Numbered from the stretch's first letter, positions 49,743 to 57,783 are shown. The stretch: DNA of 64,000 bases from G963422745 sp965214285 (GCA_965214285.1 OZ243946.1:1550001-1614000), one strand, 5' to 3'. Notes: generated from the sequence alone by a model not told the origin. Made by a program: numbers and translations.

Positions 49743-50461
49743 AGGTTGCCGTTGTCGGCAAGGGCGGCTCCGGCAAGACCACGACCAGCGCTGTGCTGGC
49801 CCGGACCCTGGCACGCGGCGGAGCCTCGGTCATCGCGCTCGACTGCGACACGAACCCCAACCTCGGCCTGTCGCTGGGGGTCGGCGACTCGGAGACCGAG
49901 CGCTTGACGACCCTGCGGGAAGAAGTCGACTCCGGCTCCGCGGATCATGCTGTGACCTGGGCGGACATCCTCGACGTCTACGGCAGCGACGCCCCCGACG
50001 GGGTTCGCCTCTCGGTCATCACCCGGATCGAGAACCCCGAGCCCGGTTGACCTTGATGCGGCCTGTCGGCCGAGCAGTTGCTCGGCTCCGTGAACCCCGA
50101 GGAGTCCACCGTCGTCGCCGATCTGGAGGCTGGGATCGGCACGCTCGGCAGGCTCGCCGATGCTGCGGTAGACGTGACCGTGGTCGTGGTCGAGCCCACG
50201 CCGCGCTCGATCGACGTGGCAAGGCGTGCTGTGGCCGTGGCCACCGACCGATGCCAAGGAAGGGTCGTGATCGTGGCCAACAAGCTGACCTCCGACGACG
50301 ACCGGAGTCGGGTCCGAGCGGCATTCGGCGAGTTTCCGATCGTCGAGGTGCCCGTCGACGAGGCCATCGACACCGCTGACCGGCTTGGCGTGTCGCCTCT
50401 CGACCATGCCCCGGGCTGTCCTGCCGTGCTGGCGCTGAGCCGTCTCAGCGAGCTCGTCTGA
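49739..50461 (+). CDS. CooC-like ATPase, predicted selenoprotein with Sec-Pro-Sec
   Basis: The ATPase starts at ATG 49739 (VVGKGGSGKTTTSAVLARTL, LDCDTNPNLGLSLGVGD) and is closely related to the CooC paralogue at 39717. In the same frame TGA occurs at 50048 and 50054, as G-UGA-P-UGA-C-G. These are residues 104 and 106, the exact place of Cys103/Cys105 and Cys106/Cys108 in the two C-x-C paralogues. The frame then continues (SAEQLLGSVNPEESTVVADL...) to 50461, 240 residues in total, the family length. All in-frame stops are UGA, and none is elsewhere. The likely reading is a U-x-U nickel-binding motif. A hairpin follows (50068-50087). Confidence 0.82.
50068..50087 (+). promoter_or_regulatory. Predicted bacterial SECIS hairpin in the U-x-U ATPase gene
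   Basis: GCCGAGC (50069-50075) pairs perfectly with GCTCGGC (50080-50086), loop AGTT with G at its second position; 50068-50087 adds a G-U pair. The loop begins 25 bases after the first UGA and 19 after the second, so one hairpin could serve both. Confidence 0.65.
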
Positions 50462-50495
50462 CGACGGCGCCGTGCCCGCAGGCCTGCCAGTCCAC

Positions 50496-50520
50496 CACTA
50501 GATGCATCCGGCATCTAGCG
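50496..50520. promoter_or_regulatory. Palindromic operator, site 3 (second membrane-protein locus)
   Basis: CACTAGATGC, a 5-bp spacer and GCATCTAGCG form an inverted repeat with 9 of 10 paired positions, the best match of the three sites. It lies about 40 bp before ATG 50560 and its AAGGAGGT ribosome site. Confidence 0.78.
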
Positions 50521-50559
50521 CGTGCTATGGTGGACACCACACTGAAGGAGGTCCCGAGC

Positions 50560-50808
50560 ATGTGGCTCTGGTGGATCGGCAACGCGGTCCTGTTGCTGGC
50601 GGTCGTGCCGCTTGTGCTGTTGCTGGCCAACCGCGTCCTCAGGCCCGCCGTGGAGATCCAGCGCTACGCCGAGGACATCCTCGAGCACGCCGTCGGCCTC
50701 GCCGAGAACCTGGAGCCGGTCCCCGCCGTGGCCGAGACGCGCAGCCTGGTCTCCTCGGCCAAGGATCTGTCCGTCGGCTACGTGGGTGCCGTGGCGCCCC
50801 TGCTGTGA
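50560..50808 (+). CDS. Small single-pass membrane protein (second hydrogenase-linked set)
   Basis: The 82-residue product has a strong N-terminal transmembrane helix (about residues 3-23, WWIGNAVLLLAVVPLVLLL) and then an amphipathic helix (AVEIQRYAEDILEHAVGLAEN). AAGGAGGT lies just before ATG 50560; an earlier in-frame ATG (50527) has no such site. Topology and size resemble the product at 33603, and it sits behind the same operator, so it is probably a paralogue. Confidence 0.72.
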   Translation: MWLWWIGNAVLLLAVVPLVLLLANRVLRPAVEIQRYAEDILEHAVGLAENLEPVPAVAETRSLVSSAKDLSVGYVGAVAPLL

Positions 50809-50824
50809 GCGAAGGAGACCGTCG

Positions 50825-51085
50825 ATGACCGCTGCAGGGATCGTGACCATCGTCATAGCGCTGGTCGTCGCAGCCGCGCTGGCCTACTACCTGATCCGCG
50901 TGGTGATCGTGCTGCGGGCTGTCAACGACTCTCTGGGCAAGATCACCTTCGGGGTCCGTGGTATCGCCGACCAGACGGAGCCACTCGGCGAGCTGCTCAC
51001 GCCGATCAAGACCGACCTAGAGGCCGTGGCCGACACCCTCGACGGGGTCGTAGCAAGCCTCGACAGCAGCAGCTCAGCTGCCTGA
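50825..51085 (+). CDS. Small single-pass membrane protein, paralogue of 34186-34449
   Basis: The 86-residue product has an N-terminal transmembrane helix (about residues 5-28) and then KITFGVRGIADQTEPLGELL, which aligns with VTFGVRAIETQCSSIGPSV of the product at 34186. AAGGAG precedes ATG 50825. It is the last gene before the island gives way to leftward catabolic genes. Confidence 0.72.
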   Translation: MTAAGIVTIVIALVVAAALAYYLIRVVIVLRAVNDSLGKITFGVRGIADQTEPLGELLTPIKTDLEAVADTLDGVVASLDSSSSAA

Positions 51086-51129
51086 GCCGGCCAACGTCGC
51101 TGCGTAGGCCGGCAGTCGCGCGCGGTCTG

Positions 51130-51873
51130 TCAGATTCGGGTGATCTGGCCGCCGTCGACGGCGAGCACGTGGCCGGTGATCCAGCCCGCCTCCGGCGAGA
51201 GCAGGAACAGCAGCGGTCCGACGTGATCGGCCGGCGTGCCCAGGCGCTTGATGGCCAGGCTCGCCACGATCGGGTCGCGGAACTCTGCCGGCACCTGCTT
51301 GTTGAGCGCCTCGGTGTCGGTGGGGCCCGGTGCGATGGCGTTGACCCGGATGCCGCGCGGCGCCAGCTCCTGGGCCAGCGACGCCGTGAGGAAGTTCACG
51401 CCCGCCTTGGCCAGCCCGTAGAAGCCGCTGATGCCCATCCAGGCGGCGGTCGAGGACTGGTTGACGACAGCGCCCCCGCCGCGCTCGGTCATCGAGGCCA
51501 TCACCGAACGGGTGCAGTGCAGCACGCCCAGCAGGTTCACCCGCATGAACTTCTCCAGGTAGCCGTAGTCGACGCTGGTGAGGCCGGCGAGCTCCATGTT
51601 GCCGAAGATGGCGGCGTTGTTCACCAGGTGGTCGATGCCCCCGAAGCGCTCGGCGGCCGCCGCGGCCATGGCGTCGGTGCTTGCCGGGTCGCCCACGTCG
51701 GTGCGCACATAGAGCGCCCGCTCGCCCAGCGAGTCGGCGACGCTGCGGCCCCGTGCGTCGTCGATCTCGGCGACGACCACGTTGGCCCCGGCGGCGTGCA
51801 GCCCCCTGGCATACGCCTCGCCGATTCCGCCCCCGGCACCGGTGACGACGGCGGTTCGGTCGGTGAAGTCCAT
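51130..51873 (-). CDS. SDR-family NAD(P)-dependent oxidoreductase
   Basis: This is a classical short-chain dehydrogenase of 247 residues. It has the cofactor motif TGAGGGIG, NNAAIFG, catalytic Ser in QSSTAAW, and YGLAKAG as the YxxxK pair. The C-terminal GHVLAVDGGQ is typical. AGGAGG lies just ahead of ATG 51873. The substrate is not predictable; nearby genes suggest a catabolic or secondary-metabolite context. Confidence 0.9.
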   Translation of the reverse strand: MDFTDRTAVVTGAGGGIGEAYARGLHAAGANVVVAEIDDARGRSVADSLGERALYVRTDVGDPASTDAMAAAAAERFGGIDHLVNNAAIFGNMELAGLTSVDYGYLEKFMRVNLLGVLHCTRSVMASMTERGGGAVVNQSSTAAWMGISGFYGLAKAGVNFLTASLAQELAPRGIRVNAIAPGPTDTEALNKQVPAEFRDPIVASLAIKRLGTPADHVGPLLFLLSPEAGWITGHVLAVDGGQITRI

Positions 51874-51970
51874 GCGGTGATCCTCCTGGCTCAGGGCTCA
51901 GATCGACGGGGCGACTGCGGACGGGTCGGCCCGTTCGGATCGATGGCACGGTTGCGGACTGGCGGCCGGC

Positions 51971-52555
51971 TCATGCGGACTCGTCGTCGGTCTCTTGGCG
52001 CACGTTGCTGATCGCTTCCTCGACCGGGCCGATCAGCGCAGCCACGTTCGGGTAGCCGGCATAGGGGGCCAGCATGATCAGGCACTCGCGCAGCTCGTCG
52101 GCAGACAGCTCGCCGCGGCGCAGCGCCGCCTGGGCCTGGATGGCGAAGACGTCGGCCTGGCCCTGCGCCGCGATCACCCCCATCAGGAGCAGCCGGCGGT
52201 CGCGGATCGACAGCACGTCGCGGTCCCAGACCTCGGCGAACAGGGTCCGCATCATCACGTCGTAGAACGGCATCGTGCCCTCGGGCAGCGCGGCCACGTC
52301 GCCTGCGTACACCTCGGCGATCTTGGCCGCGCCGCGCTCATAGGCCGAGGGCTGCGCCGCGTCGTCGCCTTGGGTTGTGGTCGCCTGTGCCTCGTACGCC
52401 GCTCGGGCTGCGGCCTCGGCGGCAGCTCGCAGTGCATTAGCTCTGGCCTCGGCTGCTTGCGCTGGGCCTTGCGCCCGGGCTGCGTCGTAAGCGGCTCGCA
52501 GTGCGTCGGCGTCGTCAGACTGCGCGGCGTCGGATGGGCCGGGATCGTCGCTCAT
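51971..52555 (-). CDS. Carboxymuconolactone decarboxylase-like protein
   Basis: The 194-residue product has the CMD/AhpD-like helical core (FYDVMMRTLFAEVWDRDVLSIRDRRLLLMGVIAAQGQADVFA, then RRGELSADELRECLIMLAPYAGYPNVAALI), of the 4-carboxymuconolactone-decarboxylase branch. There is no CxxC, so it is not an AhpD peroxidase. The first 80 residues are Ala-rich and low-complexity. ATG 52555 is the start. The reaction is uncertain. Confidence 0.8.
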   Translation of the reverse strand: MSDDPGPSDAAQSDDADALRAAYDAARAQGPAQAAEARANALRAAAEAAARAAYEAQATTTQGDDAAQPSAYERGAAKIAEVYAGDVAALPEGTMPFYDVMMRTLFAEVWDRDVLSIRDRRLLLMGVIAAQGQADVFAIQAQAALRRGELSADELRECLIMLAPYAGYPNVAALIGPVEEAISNVRQETDDESA

Positions 52556-52662
52556 GGGTGGTTTGCCGCCTCCAGCGTTGCGCGTCACCGCACCACGGCG
52601 GCGCGATCCAGCAGAACGCCACAACTATGGCCGCTGCGAGCCGGCGACTTAGCATCGGCTCG

Positions 52663-53853
52663 ATGGCACCGGCAGACCTGCACTTCAACCCGTACTCGTT
52701 CGCCGTGCACGACGACCCGTATGCCACCTACCGGCGGCTCCGCGAAGAGGCCCCTGCCTACTGGAACCCCGAGCTGCGCTTCTGGGCGCTGAGCCGCTTC
52801 GACGACGTGCTCGAGGCCTTCCGAGACACCGCCACCTACTCCTCGGCCAACGGCGTCGCCCTGGAGCAGCGCGGCAAGGTCGGCAGCGGCTTCCGCTCGA
52901 TGATCGACATGGACCCGCCCGAGCACACCGTGCTGCGCAAGCTGGTCAGCCGCGTCTTCACCGGCAGGCGGGTGGCGGCTATGGAGGACGACACGCGGCG
53001 CATCGTCGACGGCTACATCGACGGCTTCGTCGAGTCCGGCGCCTGCGATCTGGTCGCCGATCTCACCGGCCCGTTCCCGATGGACGTGATCTCGGCGGTG
53101 CTGGGCATCCCCGCCGCCGACCGCGCCGAGCTGCGCGGCCACGCCGAGACGATCCTGATCCGCACCGACGGCTCGATGGAGATCCCCGCCGAAGCCGCGG
53201 CGGGGATGTTCGAGCTGCTCGCCTACTTCATCGACGACCTCCCGGCGCGGCGGGCCGGCGAGGGCAGCGGGCTGCTGACCGACCTGGCGGGCATCGACGA
53301 CCTGGCCGACGACGAGCTGCTCGGCTTCTGCGTGCTCTTCGTGATCGCAGGGCATGAGACGACCACCAAGATGGTCGCCAACTCCGTCGAGCTGCTGAGC
53401 CGCCACCCCGACCAGCGGGCCGAGATCGTCGCCGACCCGACGCTGATCGGTGGCGCCCTAGAAGAGGTGCTGCGCTTCCACAACTCCACGCAGTACATGC
53501 ACCGCACGCTGATGTGCCCCGTGGAGATGCACGGCGAGGTCATGGCCGAAGGCGACTCGGTGCTGCTGCTGATCGGCGCGGCCAATCACGACGAGCGGGA
53601 GTTCGGCCCGACCGCCGAGGCCTTCGACATAGCGCGCCGCCCCGAGCGCCATCTCGGCTTCGGCCACGGTGCCCATTTCTGCCTGGGCGCCGCGCTGGCC
53701 CGGCTGGAGGGCAAGGTCGCCCTGGAGCAGATCCACGCACGGCTCGGCGACTACGAGGTCGACCACGAGCACAAGGTGCGCTTCCACAGCAGCAACGTCA
53801 CCGGCTGGACCAGCCTGCCGATCTCTTTCACCCCTGGCCGGCGCCTCGCCTGA
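52663..53853 (+). CDS. Cytochrome P450
   Basis: The bacterial class I P450 is about 396 residues. The heme-binding loop is FGHGAHFCLGAALAR with the axial Cys. The I-helix motif AGHETTTK has the conserved Thr, and EEVLR is the ExxR segment. PPEHTVLRKLVSRVF is the usual C-helix region. ATG 52663 matches the normal N-terminus (HFNPYSFAVHDDPY); an in-frame ATG lies at 52627. No ferredoxin is adjacent. The substrate is unknown. Confidence 0.93.
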   Translation: MAPADLHFNPYSFAVHDDPYATYRRLREEAPAYWNPELRFWALSRFDDVLEAFRDTATYSSANGVALEQRGKVGSGFRSMIDMDPPEHTVLRKLVSRVFTGRRVAAMEDDTRRIVDGYIDGFVESGACDLVADLTGPFPMDVISAVLGIPAADRAELRGHAETILIRTDGSMEIPAEAAAGMFELLAYFIDDLPARRAGEGSGLLTDLAGIDDLADDELLGFCVLFVIAGHETTTKMVANSVELLSRHPDQRAEIVADPTLIGGALEEVLRFHNSTQYMHRTLMCPVEMHGEVMAEGDSVLLLIGAANHDEREFGPTAEAFDIARRPERHLGFGHGAHFCLGAALARLEGKVALEQIHARLGDYEVDHEHKVRFHSSNVTGWTSLPISFTPGRRLA

Positions 53854-53963
53854 GCGCCGCCCGCAGCGCCGCCGGCTGCCGACTCGGGCGGGCCGAGCGG
53901 GGGACACATGCCCGTGCCGGCCCGCGCGGCCGGGCTCGGCGACCTCCCACGAACGGGCCGTGG

Positions 53964-56711
53964 TCAGGGCACGTCGAGGGCTTGCTGTTCTGCTTCGCGT
54001 TGGAGGGCTGCGGCGATGCGGGAGAAGTCGCTCCAGACGTTGATGAGGTTGTTGTACACCGCGGCTTCCTCGGGCCAGCCGATGGCGTTGGCTTTGTCGT
54101 AGAGCACGTAGGCGAGCCAGCGCGCCCGCTCGCCGACCCCGCCGAGGCGTTCGGCGAGCACAGCGGCCTGGCTCTCGGAGCGCCACAGGGTCGCCGCGAG
54201 GTGCTGGGTGGCCTCCCACACGGTCAGGCGCTTGTCCTGGAGCGGGTCCCACTCTTCGTCGAGTTCTTCGCGCGAATACAGCCGGAACTTGCCGGCGCTG
54301 GCCTCGCCGATTCCCGATTGCAGGATGCCCGTCAGCGACGTGTTCTTGGCCCGGGCCACGGAGTCGGCATCGCCCGATGGCCCTGGCTCGAAGCGGTGCT
54401 GTTCGAACCAGGTGATCGCGAAACGCGAGTCTGCGTCGAGCTCGGTCTCCTCGCCGTCGACGATCTCTCCCAGCACGGCGTTGATGAGCGTCAGAGCCTC
54501 CGATACCGGCATGGTCCTGCCGTCGGCATAGATGATCCTGGCGTACCGCGAGAAGATGCTGATGCCAGGCCCGATGGTCGACTGGGCCATGTCGACAGGC
54601 GCGATGTTGCCGGTCTGGAGCAGCCGCACCGCTTCGGGAAGCTCGTCTCGCAGGGCGTTCACGAACTCGCCGCGCGATCCCAACGCGGCATCCGCAGGAC
54701 GTGGCCGGCAGGCCAGCACCACCGACGACGCCAAAGCGTTCGACTTCATGGCGCGCATCCGCCCACTCATCTCCGTACGCATGGGCCAGGTTGCGGTCAC
54801 CTGCATGCCGGAGTCGATCACGCCCTGCAGGAACGTGTCCCAGCCCGTGGAGCGGACCCCGCCTTCGTCGGTCTCGGTCGCCTTGTAGGCGTAGAAGATC
54901 GTCGCCGGCACATCCGCGGTCGCTGATTTGGCCACTTCGGCCATGAAGCTCTTCATGCCCTCCTCGAAATGCGCCTCCGCCTTCTCCTTCGACCCGGCCC
55001 GGTAGCGATCGGCGACCATCTCCTCGGCCTTGGGGGTCAGCAGCGTGGCGCACTCGTCTGGCCAGATCCCGCCGACGTTGCGGCGCAGCCACACGAAGAA
55101 GAAGTCCGACAGGTCCGCATAGGGAACATTGTCGTAGTAGGGCGGATCGGTGCAGACAACCGAGCCCGGGTTCTCGCGCACACACGCCCGGGCATCGCGC
55201 TGAACTGCCTCGCCAGGCACCGCGGCCGGCAGGCGCTCCAGTACCTTGCGTACCCAGTCCAATTGGCCCATCCAGTTGCCGCTGGAGTCCGAGAACGGGT
55301 TGGCCTCCGCGAAGTCCCAGGTCATGGGTATGGCCTGGCGGCCAAAGGTGTGCGCAACCGTACTCCTGGTCTTCTCCCAAGTGCTGATGGTGGACCAGCG
55401 GTCGGCGCATCGGTCCAGGGCAAATGCCAGATAGGTGACCACAGCGTCCGCGTACGCCTCTGCCCCAGCACCACTATTTCGCAGCCGCACCCCGTCGTCG
55501 GCCATTCCCGCCGCCTCAGCGTCGGCTTCCACCATCTTGCGAACATCCGTCAGCAGATCGGAAAAGGTCGTCAGGGCGGTGAGCTGGCGCGGGGTGAACA
55601 GCTTTTGCCATTCATCGAGCCCGTAGGCAGGGGTCGTGAAGGCCCGAGGGCTATCGGGGAGCGACCCCAGTTCCAGATCGAGAACGACCGAGGCGGTCTC
55701 CCTGTCGGCGTCGGTTGCCTGGCAGTAGACGCGGCCGCGTTCGCCTTCTGCCACGACGGCCATGAGATGGGTGCCCATGCGCCCGGCCTTGCCTTCGGAT
55801 TTGATGTAGTCGCTGGTGATGGCTGCATGGGTGGCGATGCAGCGCCCGCTGCCGCGCCCGGCCGTGCGATCGAGAGCCGGTTCGCCTCCTGTACGGACCT
55901 CGTAGCTGATGGTCCGGGTTTCGCGGTGGATGACCGGCTCGACCCACACCGGCGGCTTGCTGGCTCGTCTGGCCAGGTGCCACGAGGCCACCAGCGGCAC
56001 ATGGCCTCGCCACGCCGGATCAGGCGAGTCGACGGTGCGCGCCCAGATCCAGGCGATCGGCGTCAGCTTCTCGCCGTTCGGGCCGGTGGCATCGGGGTAC
56101 AGGTGCCCGATGCGTCGCTGGGCCTCGTCGCGCATCCACCGCCCGTAGGCCTCCACGTCCGCGGCCAGGCCCTGGGCACGTTCCCAGGTGCCGATCTCGG
56201 TGCGCAGCTCCGGGTGAACCGGCGGCAGGCCTCCAAACCGGGGGGGGGTCTCGACCATGGCTTTTTGGATCAGCACCGCCACCGGGTTCAGGTCGCCAGA
56301 GAGCGCCTTCAGGCCCAGCCGCTGCGCCTCCAGCGGGATAGCCCCACCCCCTGCGAACGGATCCAGGATGGGGGGGGGTCCCTCAGGGAAGCAGCGGTCT
56401 ACTTCAGCCTTGGCCTCGGCCAGCACGTCGGCGGCGTTGGAGCTTTCCCATGGCACCAGCCGCTCCAGGATCCCGAACAGCCGCAGCCGTTCCGCCTGCT
56501 GCTCCTCGGCGCTCAGGGTCTCGTCGCCGGACGGGTCGTCGACCAGCGACGCCCAGATCACCGCCCGCGCCGCCGCCAACGGCCGCCGCGCCCACCACAG
56601 ATGCAACGTCGACGGGTGGCCGTGGCGTATCGACTTCTCCCGCGCCGCCTCAGCGCTGATCGCCGCCAGCGGCAACGCCACCTCGATCAGCTTCGGCCTG
56701 CGCCCGCTCAC
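53964..56711 (-). CDS. DUF1156-type DNA methyltransferase
   Basis: This is a long DNA-methyltransferase-like protein of about 915 residues. KLIEVALPLAAISAEAAREK and HGHPSTLHLWWARRPLAAARAV form the DUF1156 start. DPFAGGGAIPLEAQRLG is the SAM motif, and CTDPPYYDNVPYADLSDFF the catalytic DPPY motif (amino-methyltransferase). GTG 56711 is the chosen start. Such proteins are often part of defence systems with a DUF499 ATPase and helicase, but neither is next to it here, so it may be an orphan. The base modified is unknown. Confidence 0.85.
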   Translation of the reverse strand: MSGRRPKLIEVALPLAAISAEAAREKSIRHGHPSTLHLWWARRPLAAARAVIWASLVDDPSGDETLSAEEQQAERLRLFGILERLVPWESSNAADVLAEAKAEVDRCFPEGPPPILDPFAGGGAIPLEAQRLGLKALSGDLNPVAVLIQKAMVETPPRFGGLPPVHPELRTEIGTWERAQGLAADVEAYGRWMRDEAQRRIGHLYPDATGPNGEKLTPIAWIWARTVDSPDPAWRGHVPLVASWHLARRASKPPVWVEPVIHRETRTISYEVRTGGEPALDRTAGRGSGRCIATHAAITSDYIKSEGKAGRMGTHLMAVVAEGERGRVYCQATDADRETASVVLDLELGSLPDSPRAFTTPAYGLDEWQKLFTPRQLTALTTFSDLLTDVRKMVEADAEAAGMADDGVRLRNSGAGAEAYADAVVTYLAFALDRCADRWSTISTWEKTRSTVAHTFGRQAIPMTWDFAEANPFSDSSGNWMGQLDWVRKVLERLPAAVPGEAVQRDARACVRENPGSVVCTDPPYYDNVPYADLSDFFFVWLRRNVGGIWPDECATLLTPKAEEMVADRYRAGSKEKAEAHFEEGMKSFMAEVAKSATADVPATIFYAYKATETDEGGVRSTGWDTFLQGVIDSGMQVTATWPMRTEMSGRMRAMKSNALASSVVLACRPRPADAALGSRGEFVNALRDELPEAVRLLQTGNIAPVDMAQSTIGPGISIFSRYARIIYADGRTMPVSEALTLINAVLGEIVDGEETELDADSRFAITWFEQHRFEPGPSGDADSVARAKNTSLTGILQSGIGEASAGKFRLYSREELDEEWDPLQDKRLTVWEATQHLAATLWRSESQAAVLAERLGGVGERARWLAYVLYDKANAIGWPEEAAVYNNLINVWSDFSRIAAALQREAEQQALDVP

Positions 56712-56773
56712 CACGGCCCGCCAACCTAGCCCACCACCACAGCCCCGCCAGCCTCGCCTTCGGTGGCCCCACC

Positions 56774-56843
56774 GCCGAGAGCTTCCCCTGAGAATTGGGC
56801 AACCCCGGCCGTTTGCCAGAGGCAGGGACGGTTCCGGGGTGTA
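56774..56843 (+). repeat. 70-bp direct repeat, copy 1
   Basis: This begins GCCGAGAGCTTCCCCTGAGA and runs to 56843. The inner part can fold: AACCCCGG with CCGGGGT outside, CCGT with ACGG, and TGCC with GGCA around an AGA loop. The second copy starts 171 bases later. It lies in the gap upstream of the DUF1156 methyltransferase. Confidence 0.9.
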
Positions 56844-56944
56844 TGGCGACGACCATAGCAGCCGCCGCCGGCAGCCGTCGACACGCAGACGCCGGGCCGC
56901 TCGCGGCATCCGCCGACACCTCCCCGCCGGACTTCCTCCAGAAA

Positions 56945-57014
56945 GCCGAGACCTTCCCCTGAGAATTGGGCAACCCCGGCCGTTTGCCGAAGGCAGGGAC
57001 GGTTCCGGGGTTTA
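56945..57014 (+). repeat. 70-bp direct repeat, copy 2
   Basis: This copy of the same element has about four mismatches (loop GAA instead of AGA) and the same nested stems, here with AACCCCGG/CCGGGGTT fully paired. The 102 bases between the copies hold no gene. It ends 40 bases before the small Abi-like ORF. Confidence 0.9.
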
Positions 57015-57054
57015 CGAGGGGAACTATAGGCCCCCTGCTGGAGGAAATCAACCG

Positions 57055-57330
57055 ATGTCGACTCTCGATCATCGCATCATCGCCGAGCGCCTCACCCTCG
57101 ACCGTCTCGGTCCGTGGCGGGTGAGGGCCGATGTCGAGGCCCGCATGAAGCGCCAGCACTTCCTGCGCAACCGGATCGCTCACCACGAGCCCATCCACGA
57201 GCGCGACCTCGCCAGCGACCACAGGGAACTCCTCGAGGTCGTCGGCTGGATCTGCGCCGACAGCCGCGCCTGGGTCGAATCGGCCAGCCGGACCCCCACG
57301 GTACTCAGCAACCGGCCGCCCCTGGCGTAG
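57055..57330 (+). CDS. Abi-like C-terminal fragment, 91 residues
   Basis: The ORF starts at ATG 57055 with GGAGGA just ahead. HFLRNRIAHHEPIHERDLASDHRELLEVVGWICADSRAWVE is the C-terminal signature of Abi-like (Abi_2/AbiD-type) proteins (RNRxxHHEP...WI), and SRTPTVLSNRPPL is their usual end. Full-length relatives are roughly twice this size, and the N-terminal half is missing, so this is either a remnant or a short descendant. Its place between the 70-bp repeats and the leftward genes suggests an old mobile or defence locus. Confidence 0.65.
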   Translation: MSTLDHRIIAERLTLDRLGPWRVRADVEARMKRQHFLRNRIAHHEPIHERDLASDHRELLEVVGWICADSRAWVESASRTPTVLSNRPPLA

Positions 57331-57366
57331 CGCTCGGTCAGCAGGGGAGTCCGGGGCGGCTGCGGG

Positions 57367-57714
57367 TCATCCGCCGCCGTCCTTGCGGCCCCGGTTCATC
57401 AGCTTGCCGCCGAGCCACCAGCCGGCGGCGATGGCCGCCATGATCTTCACTGCGCTGCCGCGCTTCGCAGGCCCGCCCGCTGCGCCTTCGTCGTCGCTGC
57501 CGTAGTTGACGGTGGTGATGAAGACGATGACGACCCCGAGAAGCAGCCAGCTGAAGCCGCCGCCCACGATGGCGACGATCAGGCCGATGAAGGCAATCAG
57601 GATGCCCGCCAGGAAAGCCAGGATCCTGACAGCCTCTAGAAGGCCCATCGTCTGTGCGCCGATGTTGACCTGGATGCCAGAGGCCTTCTCGTCTGCGCTC
57701 TCGTTGTCTCCCAT
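57367..57714 (-). CDS. Small membrane protein with two hydrophobic segments
   Basis: The 115-residue product has hydrophobic segments at about residues 28-48 and 52-72, and a Gly/Lys-rich C-terminus with a third short hydrophobic stretch (IMAAIAAGWWLGGKL). AAGGAGG precedes ATG 57714. It has no homology that I recognise and no apparent functional link to its neighbours. Confidence 0.6.
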   Translation of the reverse strand: MGDNESADEKASGIQVNIGAQTMGLLEAVRILAFLAGILIAFIGLIVAIVGGGFSWLLLGVVIVFITTVNYGSDDEGAAGGPAKRGSAVKIMAAIAAGWWLGGKLMNRGRKDGGG

Positions 57715-57783
57715 GATGGTCGCGCCTCCTTAGGGTCGTCGGCCCATCGTAGGGCAAGCGGCCGGCCGGCGCCGCCCTAGCGC

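Noticed and set aside
48586..50461. Pseudogene reading of the two UGA-containing genes.
   Set aside because: Both frames continue without any shift, all internal stops are UGA, and in the ATPase they fall exactly on the two metal-ligand codons. Hairpins follow at SECIS spacing, and gene overlaps fit only the read-through ends. A decayed gene would not show this pattern.
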